From CAZAMB01 sp964486335 (GTDB taxonomy: Bacteria > Planctomycetota > Phycisphaerae > UBA1845), in the NCBI GenBank assembly GCA_964486335.1, contig CAZAMB010000028.1, positions 1 to 26,217 on the forward strand: 26,217 nucleotides of DNA. Direction: 5' to 3'. The position numbers were made by a program, and so were the translations under genes. Positions 16,970 through 23,950 of this stretch are shown here, piece after piece (the first letter of the stretch is position 1; every line of letters starts with the position of its first letter). The notes under the pieces were generated by a model that made no database searches, was not told the origin of the DNA, and worked only from the letters and a program-made list of their open reading frames with translations.

Positions 16970-18385
16970 TCAGATCACACCGGCGGCGACGCCGAGCCGT
17001 TCGTAACCGGCACCCTTTTTTCGCTTGAGTTGAGGTAACAACAGGTTCACGCGCGCACGAACGATCCGCTCGTCGTCGCCCGGTTTGCGGCAGGACAACG
17101 GGATGTCCGTGACGCGTTCGAGGTCGCTTCGAACATCGTCCGGGAGCAGCGGCCACCAGATGGGCTGGGTGGAGACCGCCTGACGTTTTGCGTCGGCGTC
17201 GCCGCCGGCGGCTCGAAGCAGCACGACGCGATAGTTGTCGTCCATCGCCGCCAGAGCCGAGGCGATACCCCCCTGTGATCCCCCCTTGCCAAGGGGGGAG
17301 GCAAGCGCGCGGATAGACTGGCGGGTGGAACGGTCGGCGGCGTCGCGACGGCGGGTCTTGGCCGGAGGACAGTGGGTCAGCGACGCAGCGATGGATTCAC
17401 GTAGACGTTCCCTGTGGTAGCCGTCGGGCGGATCGAGCAACGGAACCGGTCGATCGACACCGGGAATCGGGTCAACCGACCGGTGGTCGCCGCGCCGCCG
17501 GGCGATGGTCGCGCGGTAGTCGTTCTCGTCGAGCGCGCGGAAAAGCCAGCGCTCGAAGTCGTATCGAACCCACTTCGAAAAGGCTTTGAATGGGAATCGA
17601 CCGCGGTCCGCCGGCCAGGCATAGTAGCAGTCGATGACGGCCAAGACGTCGGCGACGGGGATGGATGGGGAGGAGGCACCAAGGGACGAAGCCACTGAGC
17701 CACGAAGCGACGAAGGGGGAACCGGTTGGAAACCGGTGCCACACAAGAGAGCAGCGGCGGCGTGCATCATCTTGGTGTCGATGGCGTCGTTGTTGCCGAT
17801 GCGGAAGGACCACCAGGCGCACACGAGTACGGCGTCGGATGCGAGTGTTCCTTCGAGCGAAAGTACTTTTCGCGGCGCGGGAATGTAGCCGTCGATCAAC
17901 CCATCCGGGCCGAGAGAATCGAGACGCTGCGACCAGAGTTGCAGTGAGCGCACGGAACATTTGATCGGCGCCTTCACGGCCACCTGTTCTGCCAGGGCGC
18001 GGCGGGATTCGGCCGGATTGCGCGTACAGAGGTCGCGCCATTGGTGAACCAGGTCGAGGCGTTGACGGGCACGGGGGTCGAGGGACGAAGGCAACGAGGC
18101 AACGGGGCAAGGAGGCAAAGAGCCACCAAGCGACGAAGCCACGGAGGCACGAAGCGACGGAGGCTCGGACGGGGCCGACGGGGCCGACGGGGCCGCGCGA
18201 GCTGAAGATCGCGGCTCGCCTGGGCGGCGGGAGTGGTAGTCGATCGAGGCCGTCGAACGGCCATACACCGAGTAGGGAAACTCCACGCGGCCGGTGACGC
18301 GGTCGCCGCCGCGAGAGGCGAAGATGCGCAGGCCGCACAGGGAAAGTGTAGGAATCCTTGATTGGTTAGCAGCGTTTTGTAGCAT
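16970..18385 (-). CDS. Cargo protein with transposase-like DNA-binding segment, function unknown
   Basis: The frame gives 471 residues from ATG 18385, which has a weak ribosome site, so the true start is uncertain. Residues about 105-170 (LVHQWRDLC, then SVRSLQLWSQ and GPDGLIDGY) closely parallel residues of the MuA-like transposase of this element (ILRWRELIG, SVRSLYGWAS), suggesting a shared winged-helix DNA-binding module. No DDE catalytic core is present. The C-terminal 220 residues are rich in Arg, Asp and Trp and are not recognised. Three segments are repeat-derived: about 52-102 (hairpin plus octamer array), about 215-238 (CGTGFQPV and octamers) and about 359-376 (GC palindrome). A regulator that binds the element's ends is one possibility; this is inference. 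Confidence 0.6.
   Translation of the reverse strand: MLQNAANQSRIPTLSLCGLRIFASRGGDRVTGRVEFPYSVYGRSTASIDYHSRRPGEPRSSARAAPSAPSAPSEPPSLRASVASSLGGSLPPCPVASLPSSLDPRARQRLDLVHQWRDLCTRNPAESRRALAEQVAVKAPIKCSVRSLQLWSQRLDSLGPDGLIDGYIPAPRKVLSLEGTLASDAVLVCAWWSFRIGNNDAIDTKMMHAAAALLCGTGFQPVPPSSLRGSVASSLGASSPSIPVADVLAVIDCYYAWPADRGRFPFKAFSKWVRYDFERWLFRALDENDYRATIARRRGDHRSVDPIPGVDRPVPLLDPPDGYHRERLRESIAASLTHCPPAKTRRRDAADRSTRQSIRALASPLGKGGSQGGIASALAAMDDNYRVVLLRAAGGDADAKRQAVSTQPIWWPLLPDDVRSDLERVTDIPLSCRKPGDDERIVRARVNLLLPQLKRKKGAGYERLGVAAGVI
17267..17309 (-). repeat. Family A GC palindrome, copy 2
   Basis: A perfect inverted repeat CCCCCCTTGCCAAGGGGGG forms the core (17280-17299). It is translated as ASPLGKGGSQGG in the cargo protein, in a different frame from the copies at 19240 and 24799. 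Confidence 0.75.
17671..17742 (-). repeat. Octamer array plus CGTGFQPV-type hairpin
   Basis: About five degenerate GGCAACGA units (for example GCCACGAA, GCGACGAA) abut AACCGGTTGGAAACCGGT (17720-17737), an inverted repeat flanked by GCCAC. On the minus strand these read CGTGFQPVPPSSLRGSVASS within the cargo protein. I associate CGTGFQPV read-through repeats with planctomycete genomes. Confidence 0.7.
18081..18219 (-). repeat. Composite repeat: octamer array + hairpin (family C + B1)
   Basis: About ten octamer units (18081-18172) are followed by GACGGGGCC tandem copies and a hairpin CGCGAGCTGAAGATCGCG. The module is in frame in the N-terminal region of the cargo protein, giving GEPRSSARAAPS and then SLPPCPVASLPSSL. 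Confidence 0.75.
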
Positions 18386-18414
18386 TACCGTTGAAACTCA
18401 CTAGGATGAGTCCA

Positions 18415-19089
18415 ATGTCGATCACGATGCCAACCTTCAACCATGCGTATCTGTGTTCCCACTGCAAGGTAAAATGTCGTTTTGATGTACAGGGGCACAT
18501 TCGGTGGAACCATGGGGACCCAGAAGAGGGGCCTGTTGATTCCTACGATGTTTGTGTTCTTTCGTGTCAAAACTGTGGCCAACCACTCATTGCCATCGTT
18601 CCAGAGCAGGAGTTCTTTTATTGGGACGTTGTGTATCCAATAGGTCCTACCAGACTCCTTGCTCCCGAGGAGCTGCGCCGAACAAACCCAAGCCTCGCCG
18701 ATGACTATGATGATGCCGTCAAGTGCGAAAATGTAAGCATTACGGCAGCGATGTTGTTGCTCGGTCGGTGTCTCGATTTCATGCTCGAAAAAAAGGCCGG
18801 AGCTGACAAGGACAGCACTCTTGGCCCAAAAATCATGCACGCAATTGACAAGAAGGCTATTCCCCCTGAATTGGAGGAGTCGCTGCGGCTTGGGTTCCTT
18901 GTTGCTCGCAACATGTCTGGGCATGTGTGGCTGGATGAAAATGATCATCCGCTCCGCATCACGAAGGAGATGCTGGATGAGTTCTTCTTGATAATAGACG
19001 AACTCTTTGAGCACTTTTACTTTGGGCCCGCGAGAAGAGAAGCGAGGCTGAGTGAGCTCCAGCGGATCAAGGAGCAGAAGGTAAAGTAA
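18415..19089 (+). CDS. DUF4145-like protein with N-terminal zinc-ribbon
   Basis: The protein has 224 residues from ATG 18415, which has AGGA eight bases upstream; ATG 18406 and TTG 18391 are alternatives. An N-terminal CSHC...CQNCG pair of Cys motifs suggests a zinc ribbon. The C-terminal half (LLGRCLDFMLEKKAG, KIMHAIDKKAIP, then RLGFLVARNMSGHVW) matches the pattern of DUF4145 domains, which often sit beside restriction or defence proteins. The gene runs opposite to everything around it, ends 24 nt from the recQ stop and starts just before the cargo protein start. Its base composition is visibly less G+C-rich and it contains none of the interspersed repeats. This suggests separate, recent acquisition. 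Its biochemical role is unknown. Confidence 0.72.
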   Translation: MSITMPTFNHAYLCSHCKVKCRFDVQGHIRWNHGDPEEGPVDSYDVCVLSCQNCGQPLIAIVPEQEFFYWDVVYPIGPTRLLAPEELRRTNPSLADDYDDAVKCENVSITAAMLLLGRCLDFMLEKKAGADKDSTLGPKIMHAIDKKAIPPELEESLRLGFLVARNMSGHVWLDENDHPLRITKEMLDEFFLIIDELFEHFYFGPARREARLSELQRIKEQKVK

Positions 19090-19112
19090 GGCATTCAGAT
19101 ACGGTTGAATTC

Positions 19113-20843
19113 TCATGGTACGCTCATGCAGTTGTCGCAGACGGAACAGGGTGCGGTGTAGCCGGGCGACGAAGCCACGGAGTCACGGAGCGACGAAGGG
19201 ACGGACGGGGCCGCGCGAACTGAAGTTCGCGGCTCGCTCGACCCCTCTGTGTCTCCCCTTGGCAGGTGGAGAGGCGCGTTGAAGTAATGACGCAGCCAGG
19301 CGTGACGGCAGGCGGGCCGATCCACGTCGAGCTGCGAGCAACCGCAATACGATTCCATGTCGGCCAGGGCGTCCATCTTGCCGTCGGTGATCGGCGGTCC
19401 GCCGCCCTGTTCCTGCATCTCGAAAATGTCGCGCCACGCAACGTAATCCTGATCGCCGTGGAACATGACGCAGTCGGCGGGCTTGCCGTCACGCCCGGCG
19501 CGGCCGATTTCCTGATGGTAAACATCCGGCGACGAGGGCATGCCCCAGTGAATCAGGAAGCGCACGTCGGCTTTGTCGATGCCCATCCCGAAGGCGATGG
19601 TGGCGACGACAACGTCGAGGCAACGAGGCAACGAGGCAACAGGGCAAGGAGGCGAAGAGGCACGGAGCGACGAAGGCAAAGAGGCATCGGGGCAAGGAGG
19701 CAAAGAGGCACGAAGCGACGGAGCGACGAGGAAGGCGTCATGGACGGCGCTGCGCTGCGCGTCGTCCAAGCCCGCATGGTACGCGTCGGCGGAAAAGCCT
19801 TCCTCGCGTAGTAGATTCGCCACGCGCTCAGTCTCGGCGCGGGTGATGCAATAGATGATCCCCGACGGAGTGTGGGAAAGTCCGTGGCCGTGCTTCGCCT
19901 GGAGCTCGCGGACCTCGTCGACCAGGTCGCGGTCGGTGCGCTTGCCGCAATGAACGCGAAGGAACAGGTTGGGACGATCGAACTCGCCGATGAGGATGAT
20001 GGGGGGAAGAGACGAAGGCAACGAGGCAACAGGGCAAGGAGGCAAAGAGCCACGAAGCGACGAAGGAAAGTCCGACGGGGCCGCGCGGGCTGAAGCCCGC
20101 GGTTCGCCAGGGCGGCTCTGTTCATCCCGCGGCTCGACCGCGTGGAAGCCGAGCGATTGCATGATCTGCTCGCGCACGCGCGGCGTGGCCGTGGCGGTGA
20201 AAGCGTGAATCGGAACCTTCGGAAAGAGGACGCGAAGCTGGCCGAGTGAGGCGTAAGCCTTGCGGAAGTCGTGTCCCCATTGGCTGATGCAATGCGCCTC
20301 GTCGATGACGAAGGCGGCTAGATGATCCTTGGCCCGCGTCATCGCGTCGAGGAAATCAGGACGCACGCAGCGCTCGGGCGATACGTAGAGCATGCGCAGT
20401 CGGCCGGTCGTGGCCGCGCGGAGGATATCGGATTCGGCGCGGTGATGCACCGTCGAGTTCAGCGCGGCGACGGGAAAGGCCAGCGACTGCAAACGATCGA
20501 CCTGGTCCTTCATGAGAGCGATGAGCGGGGAGACGACGACGGTGAGTCCGCTGTTCATCAGCGCCGGGACCTGATAGCAGAGCGACTTGCCGCTGCCCGT
20601 GCCCATGACGACCAGGCTGTCGCGGCCCGCGAAGGCGGCGGCGATCGCCTCGGCCTGCAACGGTCGCCAATCGCTGATGCCGAACTGGCGGCGGGCGAAG
20701 GCGAGAGACGAGGGCAAAGAGGCAACGGGGCAAGGAGGCAAAGAGCCACGAAGCGACGAAGGGACGGGCGGGTCCGACGGGGCCGCGCGAACTGAAGTTC
20801 GCGGCTCGCTACCGCGGCTCTGAATGGAAGAAGGAGTGGTCAT
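19113..20843 (-). CDS. recQ: RecQ-family DNA helicase core with repeat-derived insertions
   Basis: This 576-residue helicase would unwind DNA 3' to 5' using ATP. The start ATG 20843 overlaps the upstream stop as ATGA; the longer frame to 21071 is a shadow. Motifs in order are Walker A GTGSGKS (81-87), PLIALMKDQ (106-114), DEAH (181-184), SQWGHDFR (187-194), TATAT (216-220), VVVATIAFGMGIDK (411-424) and QEIGRAGRDG (444-453). The zinc domain has CRHAWLRHYF (C512) and CSVCDNC (C566, C569, C572). The protein stops at the zinc domain; winged-helix and HRDC domains are absent. Four segments have no counterpart in RecQ: about 12-47, 243-279, 372-409 and 526-560. All are encoded by interspersed repeats lying between conserved blocks. 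The gene is the last of the transposition operon. Confidence 0.9.
   Translation of the reverse strand: MTTPSSIQSRGSEPRTSVRAAPSDPPVPSSLRGSLPPCPVASLPSSLAFARRQFGISDWRPLQAEAIAAAFAGRDSLVVMGTGSGKSLCYQVPALMNSGLTVVVSPLIALMKDQVDRLQSLAFPVAALNSTVHHRAESDILRAATTGRLRMLYVSPERCVRPDFLDAMTRAKDHLAAFVIDEAHCISQWGHDFRKAYASLGQLRVLFPKVPIHAFTATATPRVREQIMQSLGFHAVEPRDEQSRPGEPRASARAAPSDFPSSLRGSLPPCPVASLPSSLPPIILIGEFDRPNLFLRVHCGKRTDRDLVDEVRELQAKHGHGLSHTPSGIIYCITRAETERVANLLREEGFSADAYHAGLDDAQRSAVHDAFLVAPSLRASLPPCPDASLPSSLRASSPPCPVASLPRCLDVVVATIAFGMGIDKADVRFLIHWGMPSSPDVYHQEIGRAGRDGKPADCVMFHGDQDYVAWRDIFEMQEQGGGPPITDGKMDALADMESYCGCSQLDVDRPACRHAWLRHYFNAPLHLPRGDTEGSSEPRTSVRAAPSVPSSLRDSVASSPGYTAPCSVCDNCMSVP
19164..19278 (-). repeat. 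Composite repeat: octamers + hairpin + GC palindrome (C + B2 + A3)
   Basis: Five octamer units (19164-19205) are followed by hairpin CGCGAACTGAAGTTCGCG and then CCCCTTGGCAGGTGGAG. All three repeat families stand in tandem, read in frame inside recQ between the first zinc Cys and the CxxCxxC cluster. Confidence 0.75.
19619..19733 (-). repeat. Longest octamer array (family C), about 14 units
   Basis: The perfect unit GGCAACGA occurs twice at the start, followed by variants such as GGCAACAG, GGCAAGGA, GGCGAAGA, GGCACGGA and GCGACGAA, all holding the 8-nt period. On the minus strand it encodes SLRASLPPCPDASLPSSL and a second round, inserted just before recQ motif V. Confidence 0.85.
20009..20110 (-). 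repeat. Composite repeat: octamer array + hairpin (C + B3)
   Basis: About seven octamer units are followed by hairpin CGCGGGCTGAAGCCCGCG. It is read in frame inside recQ as GEPRASARAAPS and SLPPCPVASLPSSL, lying between the two RecA-like lobes. Confidence 0.8.
20705..20810 (-). repeat. Composite repeat: octamer array + hairpin (C + B4)
   Basis: About seven octamer units are followed by a GACGGGGCC-type spacer and hairpin CGCGAACTGAAGTTCGCG. It occupies most of the first 47 codons of recQ, upstream of the helicase domain. Confidence 0.8.
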
Positions 20844-21790
20844 TGGCCCACCAGTCCGTTCGTCAAGAGTCCTCGTCCGGTCAACTTGCCCTGCGGGCCT
20901 AGTCGAATCAAGCCGTCGCAGCGCAACTCCAGCGGCATGAGCGCAAGACCGTCGGCGGCGCCGTTGAGTTGCACGGCCGGTCCCTTCGCCATGAGCAAGC
21001 CGCCGCTGACGCTCAAGCCGACGGCTTCGCCGTCGATGACGATCGCGGCGTTCGCCGATTTCGATTCCCAATTGGCGGCGATGGATATCCGGCGGTTGTC
21101 CGGTCCGAGCACGCGCATCACGCCTCCGCGCGCTCCGCCGCTGGTGGAGCCGCCGATGATGATGAGATCATGCACGCCGGTGCCGAGAACGATTCCAAAG
21201 CCAAGGTCGTTCGTCTCCGGCGGCGTCAGTTTCGCGTGTCCGTCGTGCGCGAACGCGCAGTTGATGAACGTGTGATTCGTCGCGGTCATCGTGACGGGAT
21301 CGACCCGGACCGCGCCGAACTGGCTGGCCGCTCCGATCTCATTGGCGCGCGACAGAAACAAGGACGGCGTGTTTGGAACGCCGTTCGAGACGTCGACGGA
21401 TTGGAACAACTCATTCTCGACGGCGAGGAATGCGACCGTCGCCTTGTTGAACCAGCCTTGAAACTTCGCGTTCGCCACGCAGAGGCGGGTCTGGCTGAGC
21501 TTGGACGCCGGTCTCCCGTGAAGCCAGAGAACGTCGGGACGTTTCGACGAATTGCCCAGCGCGAACGTGGGGCCGTCGATCACGATGTTGGGTGCGCCGG
21601 TCGTGTCCAGGCAGACCGCAGGCGCCGGATCGTCGAATTGCCAGATCACCGTGCCCGTTCCGCGAATCGTCAGGTAGAGCTTGTCCCGCAGACTCCAACC
21701 CTTTTGGACAACGTGAATCCCGGGCGGCACGACGATCTCGCAGGTCGATAGCGACGCACAGGCGTCTAGTTGCTGTTGAAGCGTCGGCAT
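20840..21790 (-). CDS. Right-handed beta-helix protein (pectate-lyase/tailspike-like fold)
   Basis: This 316-residue protein starts at ATG 21790, preceded by AAGGAGG at good spacing and overlapping the end of the GemA-like gene by 25 nt. It has no signal peptide. Repeating short beta segments with N, G and V/I periodicity (for example NIVIDGPTFALGN, FINCAFAHDG and HDLIIIGGSTSGG) indicate a parallel beta-helix of the type found in pectate lyases and phage tailspikes. I see no polysaccharide-lyase catalytic motif. In a Mu-like element this could be a leftover tail-fibre or host-recognition protein, but no capsid or tail genes accompany it. Its stop codon overlaps the recQ start as ATGA. It is the only gene of the operon without an obvious repeat insertion besides the small ones. 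Confidence 0.72.
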   Translation of the reverse strand: MPTLQQQLDACASLSTCEIVVPPGIHVVQKGWSLRDKLYLTIRGTGTVIWQFDDPAPAVCLDTTGAPNIVIDGPTFALGNSSKRPDVLWLHGRPASKLSQTRLCVANAKFQGWFNKATVAFLAVENELFQSVDVSNGVPNTPSLFLSRANEIGAASQFGAVRVDPVTMTATNHTFINCAFAHDGHAKLTPPETNDLGFGIVLGTGVHDLIIIGGSTSGGARGGVMRVLGPDNRRISIAANWESKSANAAIVIDGEAVGLSVSGGLLMAKGPAVQLNGAADGLALMPLELRCDGLIRLGPQGKLTGRGLLTNGLVGQ

Positions 21791-22290
21791 GGCTGAGCCT
21801 CCTTGCGGGTGAGCATGTCCTTGAGAACGCGAATGACGTTCGTCGCGCGGGCGGCGGTGGCCAGTTCGCGCGGATCGTTGACCTTGTGGTATTTGCGCAG
21901 CCAGGCGCGGAACTGCTCGGCGTCGCCGTCGAAGTATTGCAGACCGAGACGCTCGATCTGCTCGACGTGCTCGGCGGCGACCATGCGGACGCTGGTCGCC
22001 TGATCACGGGCCGCGCGGGCTGCCGGCACGCCGGCTGGGCAAGCCCGCGGCTCGCCTGGCGAACGCTTGCGGCGATAGGGGCGCGGGGCCTGACCCGGCG
22101 GGTTCGGAAGCTCGCGACCGGAAAAACGGCGAATCCAGTCGGAGGCCTCCTGTGCCGAGAGTCGGCGGATCGAACCGCCGACCATCCTGCGTGTCTCCGC
22201 CAGGTTGAATCCCTTGTCCATCGCAACCATGACGAGGACCTGGTGCTGCTTGGCGGTGCTGCTGCCCGGTCTGGTGTTCAAGATCGCCAT
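21766..22290 (-). CDS. GemA-like (Mu gp16, DUF1018) protein
   Basis: This 174-residue protein starts at ATG 22290 with GGAG upstream. The C-terminal half (VEQIERLGLQYF, FRAWLRKYHKVNDPRELAT, ATNVIRVLKDML) follows the GemA pattern of Mu-like phages, where gp16 is a small regulatory protein of the early region. The N-terminal half is helical and similar in style. The segment about 77-97, GEPRACPAGVPAARAARDQ, is encoded by a family B hairpin and splits the two halves. Its position after the MuA/MuB genes matches Mu gene order, where gemA lies in the early region. Identification rests on pattern recall, so it is moderate. Confidence 0.65.
   Translation of the reverse strand: MAILNTRPGSSTAKQHQVLVMVAMDKGFNLAETRRMVGGSIRRLSAQEASDWIRRFSGRELPNPPGQAPRPYRRKRSPGEPRACPAGVPAARAARDQATSVRMVAAEHVEQIERLGLQYFDGDAEQFRAWLRKYHKVNDPRELATAARATNVIRVLKDMLTRKEAQPCRRFNSN
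22005..22060 (-). repeat. Family B hairpin with nested palindrome (B5)
   Basis: The outer arms CGCGGGCT/AGCCCGCG are as in copy B3, but the usual two-base loop is replaced by an insert holding the inner inverted repeat GCCGGCACGCCGGC. It lies in frame within the GemA-like gene and is not accompanied by an octamer array. Confidence 0.75.
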
Positions 22291-22329
22291 GACTGTTTCT
22301 CCGCTCCCTCACGGTCGCGGCTCTGGACG

Positions 22330-22587
22330 TCAGTTCTTCCAATGCAAGCCGTCGATGCGATCGAAGACTCGACCCATCTTGACCGCGTACCAGCCCGCCG
22401 GCAGACAGCAGCCGTCGCGCAACTGCAGCCACGGCCGACCGTCGGGGCCGTCCACCACGCGACACTTCAAGTGCGGCGGCATGGGGGCCTTCATCGGATC
22501 GTCGCGCAGCACGGCCACGAGGTGCTTGCGGCGAAACTCGCGCAGATGCTCCTTGAGAAAATCAATCACCTTGCTCAGATCGTGCAT
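22330..22587 (-). CDS. Small conserved-looking protein of the Mu-like operon
   Basis: This 85-residue protein starts at ATG 22587, which has an excellent GGAGGAG ribosome site, overlapping the previous gene by 13 nt. The N-terminal third is a charged helix (VIDFLKEHLREFRRKH). The rest looks like a small beta domain with RPWLQLRDGCCLPAGWYAV. No family is recognised. The strong ribosome site and operon position make it a real gene, and its 40-nt gap to the GemA-like gene suggests co-expression. A longer frame to 22659 is not supported. Confidence 0.65.
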   Translation of the reverse strand: MHDLSKVIDFLKEHLREFRRKHLVAVLRDDPMKAPMPPHLKCRVVDGPDGRPWLQLRDGCCLPAGWYAVKMGRVFDRIDGLHWKN

Positions 22588-22811
22588 CGTCTCCTCCGCG
22601 CGCTGCGCGCCTTGCGCGAAACCAGGGCGGACATGCGCCGCGCTTCGGCGAGACGCCACTCCTCCGGCATCCCCCTAAATATCGACAGCGCGGCCAGCAT
22701 CAGCGCCTGCTTGGTCGTCCCGCTGGTGGCCGATTCCTCGGTGAGCCAGACGAACAGGTCCGGCGGCAACTTGAGCGAGAACGGCCGAAGTTGTGTCGTG
22801 TCGCTGCTCAT
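22575..22811 (-). CDS. Small ribbon-helix-helix-like protein
   Basis: This 78-residue protein starts at ATG 22811, overlapping the MuB-like stop as ATGA, so it is translationally coupled. Residues about 9-46 (RPFSLKLPPDLFVWL followed by two helices with TSGTTKQALMLAAL) fit a CopG/Arc-type ribbon-helix-helix DNA-binding fold. The C-terminus is very basic (SRKARSARRRR). A role as an autoregulator of the transposition operon would be typical; this is inference from fold and position. Confidence 0.62.
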   Translation of the reverse strand: MSSDTTQLRPFSLKLPPDLFVWLTEESATSGTTKQALMLAALSIFRGMPEEWRLAEARRMSALVSRKARSARRRRCTI

Positions 22812-23950
22812 GCCGTCGCCGCCATGCTCGATGATTCACTGACCGCCGCGGTGACGCGGGCGGCATGCTCACCGCCGACGGTGAGCGCTCCCACTTCTTC
22901 CAGATGTTCCGCCGTGATCGATTCCTCGCCCTGGGCGAACGCGAGCTTGTAGGCGAGATAGAGGCATGCCATCGCGATGCCGATCCCGCCAGTGCCCAGC
23001 GTGGACGCGCGGGACTGCAACCACTTCACGGCGCTCGGATCGACCTGGAGCTTGAGGTCGGCCGCGTGAATGAGCTTGCGGATGTCGTCCAGAGTGTAGA
23101 GCGGTCGCGGTCGTCGGCCGCGGGTGCGTTCGGTGAGGTCGCGGCGAATCAGAATCCGGCCCGCGAGCTGGTCGGTCACCTCGGAGAGGTCGCCCACGTG
23201 GCGGAAACCGAGCTTGTCGTAGACCGCCGGTTTGCCGGAGAGCAGCACCGGGCAGCCGGTGACGTCGTGCACGTCGCGGATGAACTCGAGCGCCTTGTAT
23301 TGGCAGCGCTCGGCCTCGTCGAACATGAGCATGCGCTTGGTGCCCTTGAGCCGCTCGGTGAGTCGGCGAAAGACCGCGTCGAAGGTGCCGCGGGGCGGCA
23401 AGTCAAAGCGGACCGCGATCGCGCGGCAGAGCGCGAAGGGGCGAATCAGGTCCTCGGTGACGCGCACCAAAACAGGATCGCCGTAGCGCGGATCGCCCTG
23501 GATGGCTTCGAGGGTCATCGTCTTGCCGATGCGGGCGGGACCATAAATGACGCCCATCGTGCAAGTCTCGCTGATGATGTCGACGACCTGCAGGATCTCG
23601 GTGGCGACGGAATGCTCGACGAACTTGCGACGGCGGAGCATGTTCTCGCGGCGGGCGGCGAGCTCCATCCAGTTGTGCAGGCGGACCAGGTGACGGTCCA
23701 TCGAGTTGCCCTTGTAGGTCAACCTCAGGACGTCGGACATGGTGCTGGTGGAGATGCCGACTTCGCGGGCGACGGCGGCCTGCGTATAGCCGAACTCCTC
23801 GATGAAACGCTTGAGCCGTTCGCTGATGTCCGTTCGCTGGTTGTCAGCCAGCCTGGCGTCTTCCTTCAGCATCCTTGCCGTCCTTATGATGCGGGCCTCT
23901 TGCCCTACCGCCTCGAACGCTCGATCGTCATGTTCCTTCGATGGATCCAC
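22808..23950 (-). CDS. MuB-like AAA ATPase, target-DNA activator
   Basis: The protein has 380 residues from GTG 23950, which overlaps the transposase stop; ATG 23872 with AAGGA upstream is an alternative start. MuB-type proteins bind target DNA, hydrolyse ATP and deliver the target to MuA. An N-terminal helix-turn-helix (about 52-75, EFGYTQAAVAREVGISTSTM) matches the MuB layout. The AAA domain follows with Walker A GPARIGKT (137-144), Walker B MLMFDE (207-212) and sensor-like VLLSGKP. The position directly after the transposase is canonical for Mu and related elements. No repeat insertion is seen in it. Confidence 0.88.
   Translation of the reverse strand: MDPSKEHDDRAFEAVGQEARIIRTARMLKEDARLADNQRTDISERLKRFIEEFGYTQAAVAREVGISTSTMSDVLRLTYKGNSMDRHLVRLHNWMELAARRENMLRRRKFVEHSVATEILQVVDIISETCTMGVIYGPARIGKTMTLEAIQGDPRYGDPVLVRVTEDLIRPFALCRAIAVRFDLPPRGTFDAVFRRLTERLKGTKRMLMFDEAERCQYKALEFIRDVHDVTGCPVLLSGKPAVYDKLGFRHVGDLSEVTDQLAGRILIRRDLTERTRGRRPRPLYTLDDIRKLIHAADLKLQVDPSAVKWLQSRASTLGTGGIGIAMACLYLAYKLAFAQGEESITAEHLEEVGALTVGGEHAARVTAAVSESSSMAATA

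Noticed and set aside
18385..19116. 243-codon minus-strand frame opposite the DUF4145-like gene
   Set aside because: The plus frame has paired Cys motifs, a ribosome site and DUF4145-like blocks; the minus frame has none and is read as antisense.
19619..19733. Octamer array as a CRISPR
   Set aside because: The period is 8 nt with no spacers, and no cas genes are present.
20843..21071. N-terminal extension of recQ by 76 codons
   Set aside because: It lies within the beta-helix gene, is Arg-rich, and the ATG at 20843 forms a clean ATGA overlap.
20840..21790. Beta-helix protein as a functional pectate lyase
   Set aside because: No signal peptide and no visible lyase catalytic motif; only the fold-type repeats are supported.
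21592..22842. 416-codon plus-strand frame opposite the small operon genes
   Set aside because: It spans several well-supported minus-strand genes with ribosome sites and overlaps, and shows no protein-like pattern.
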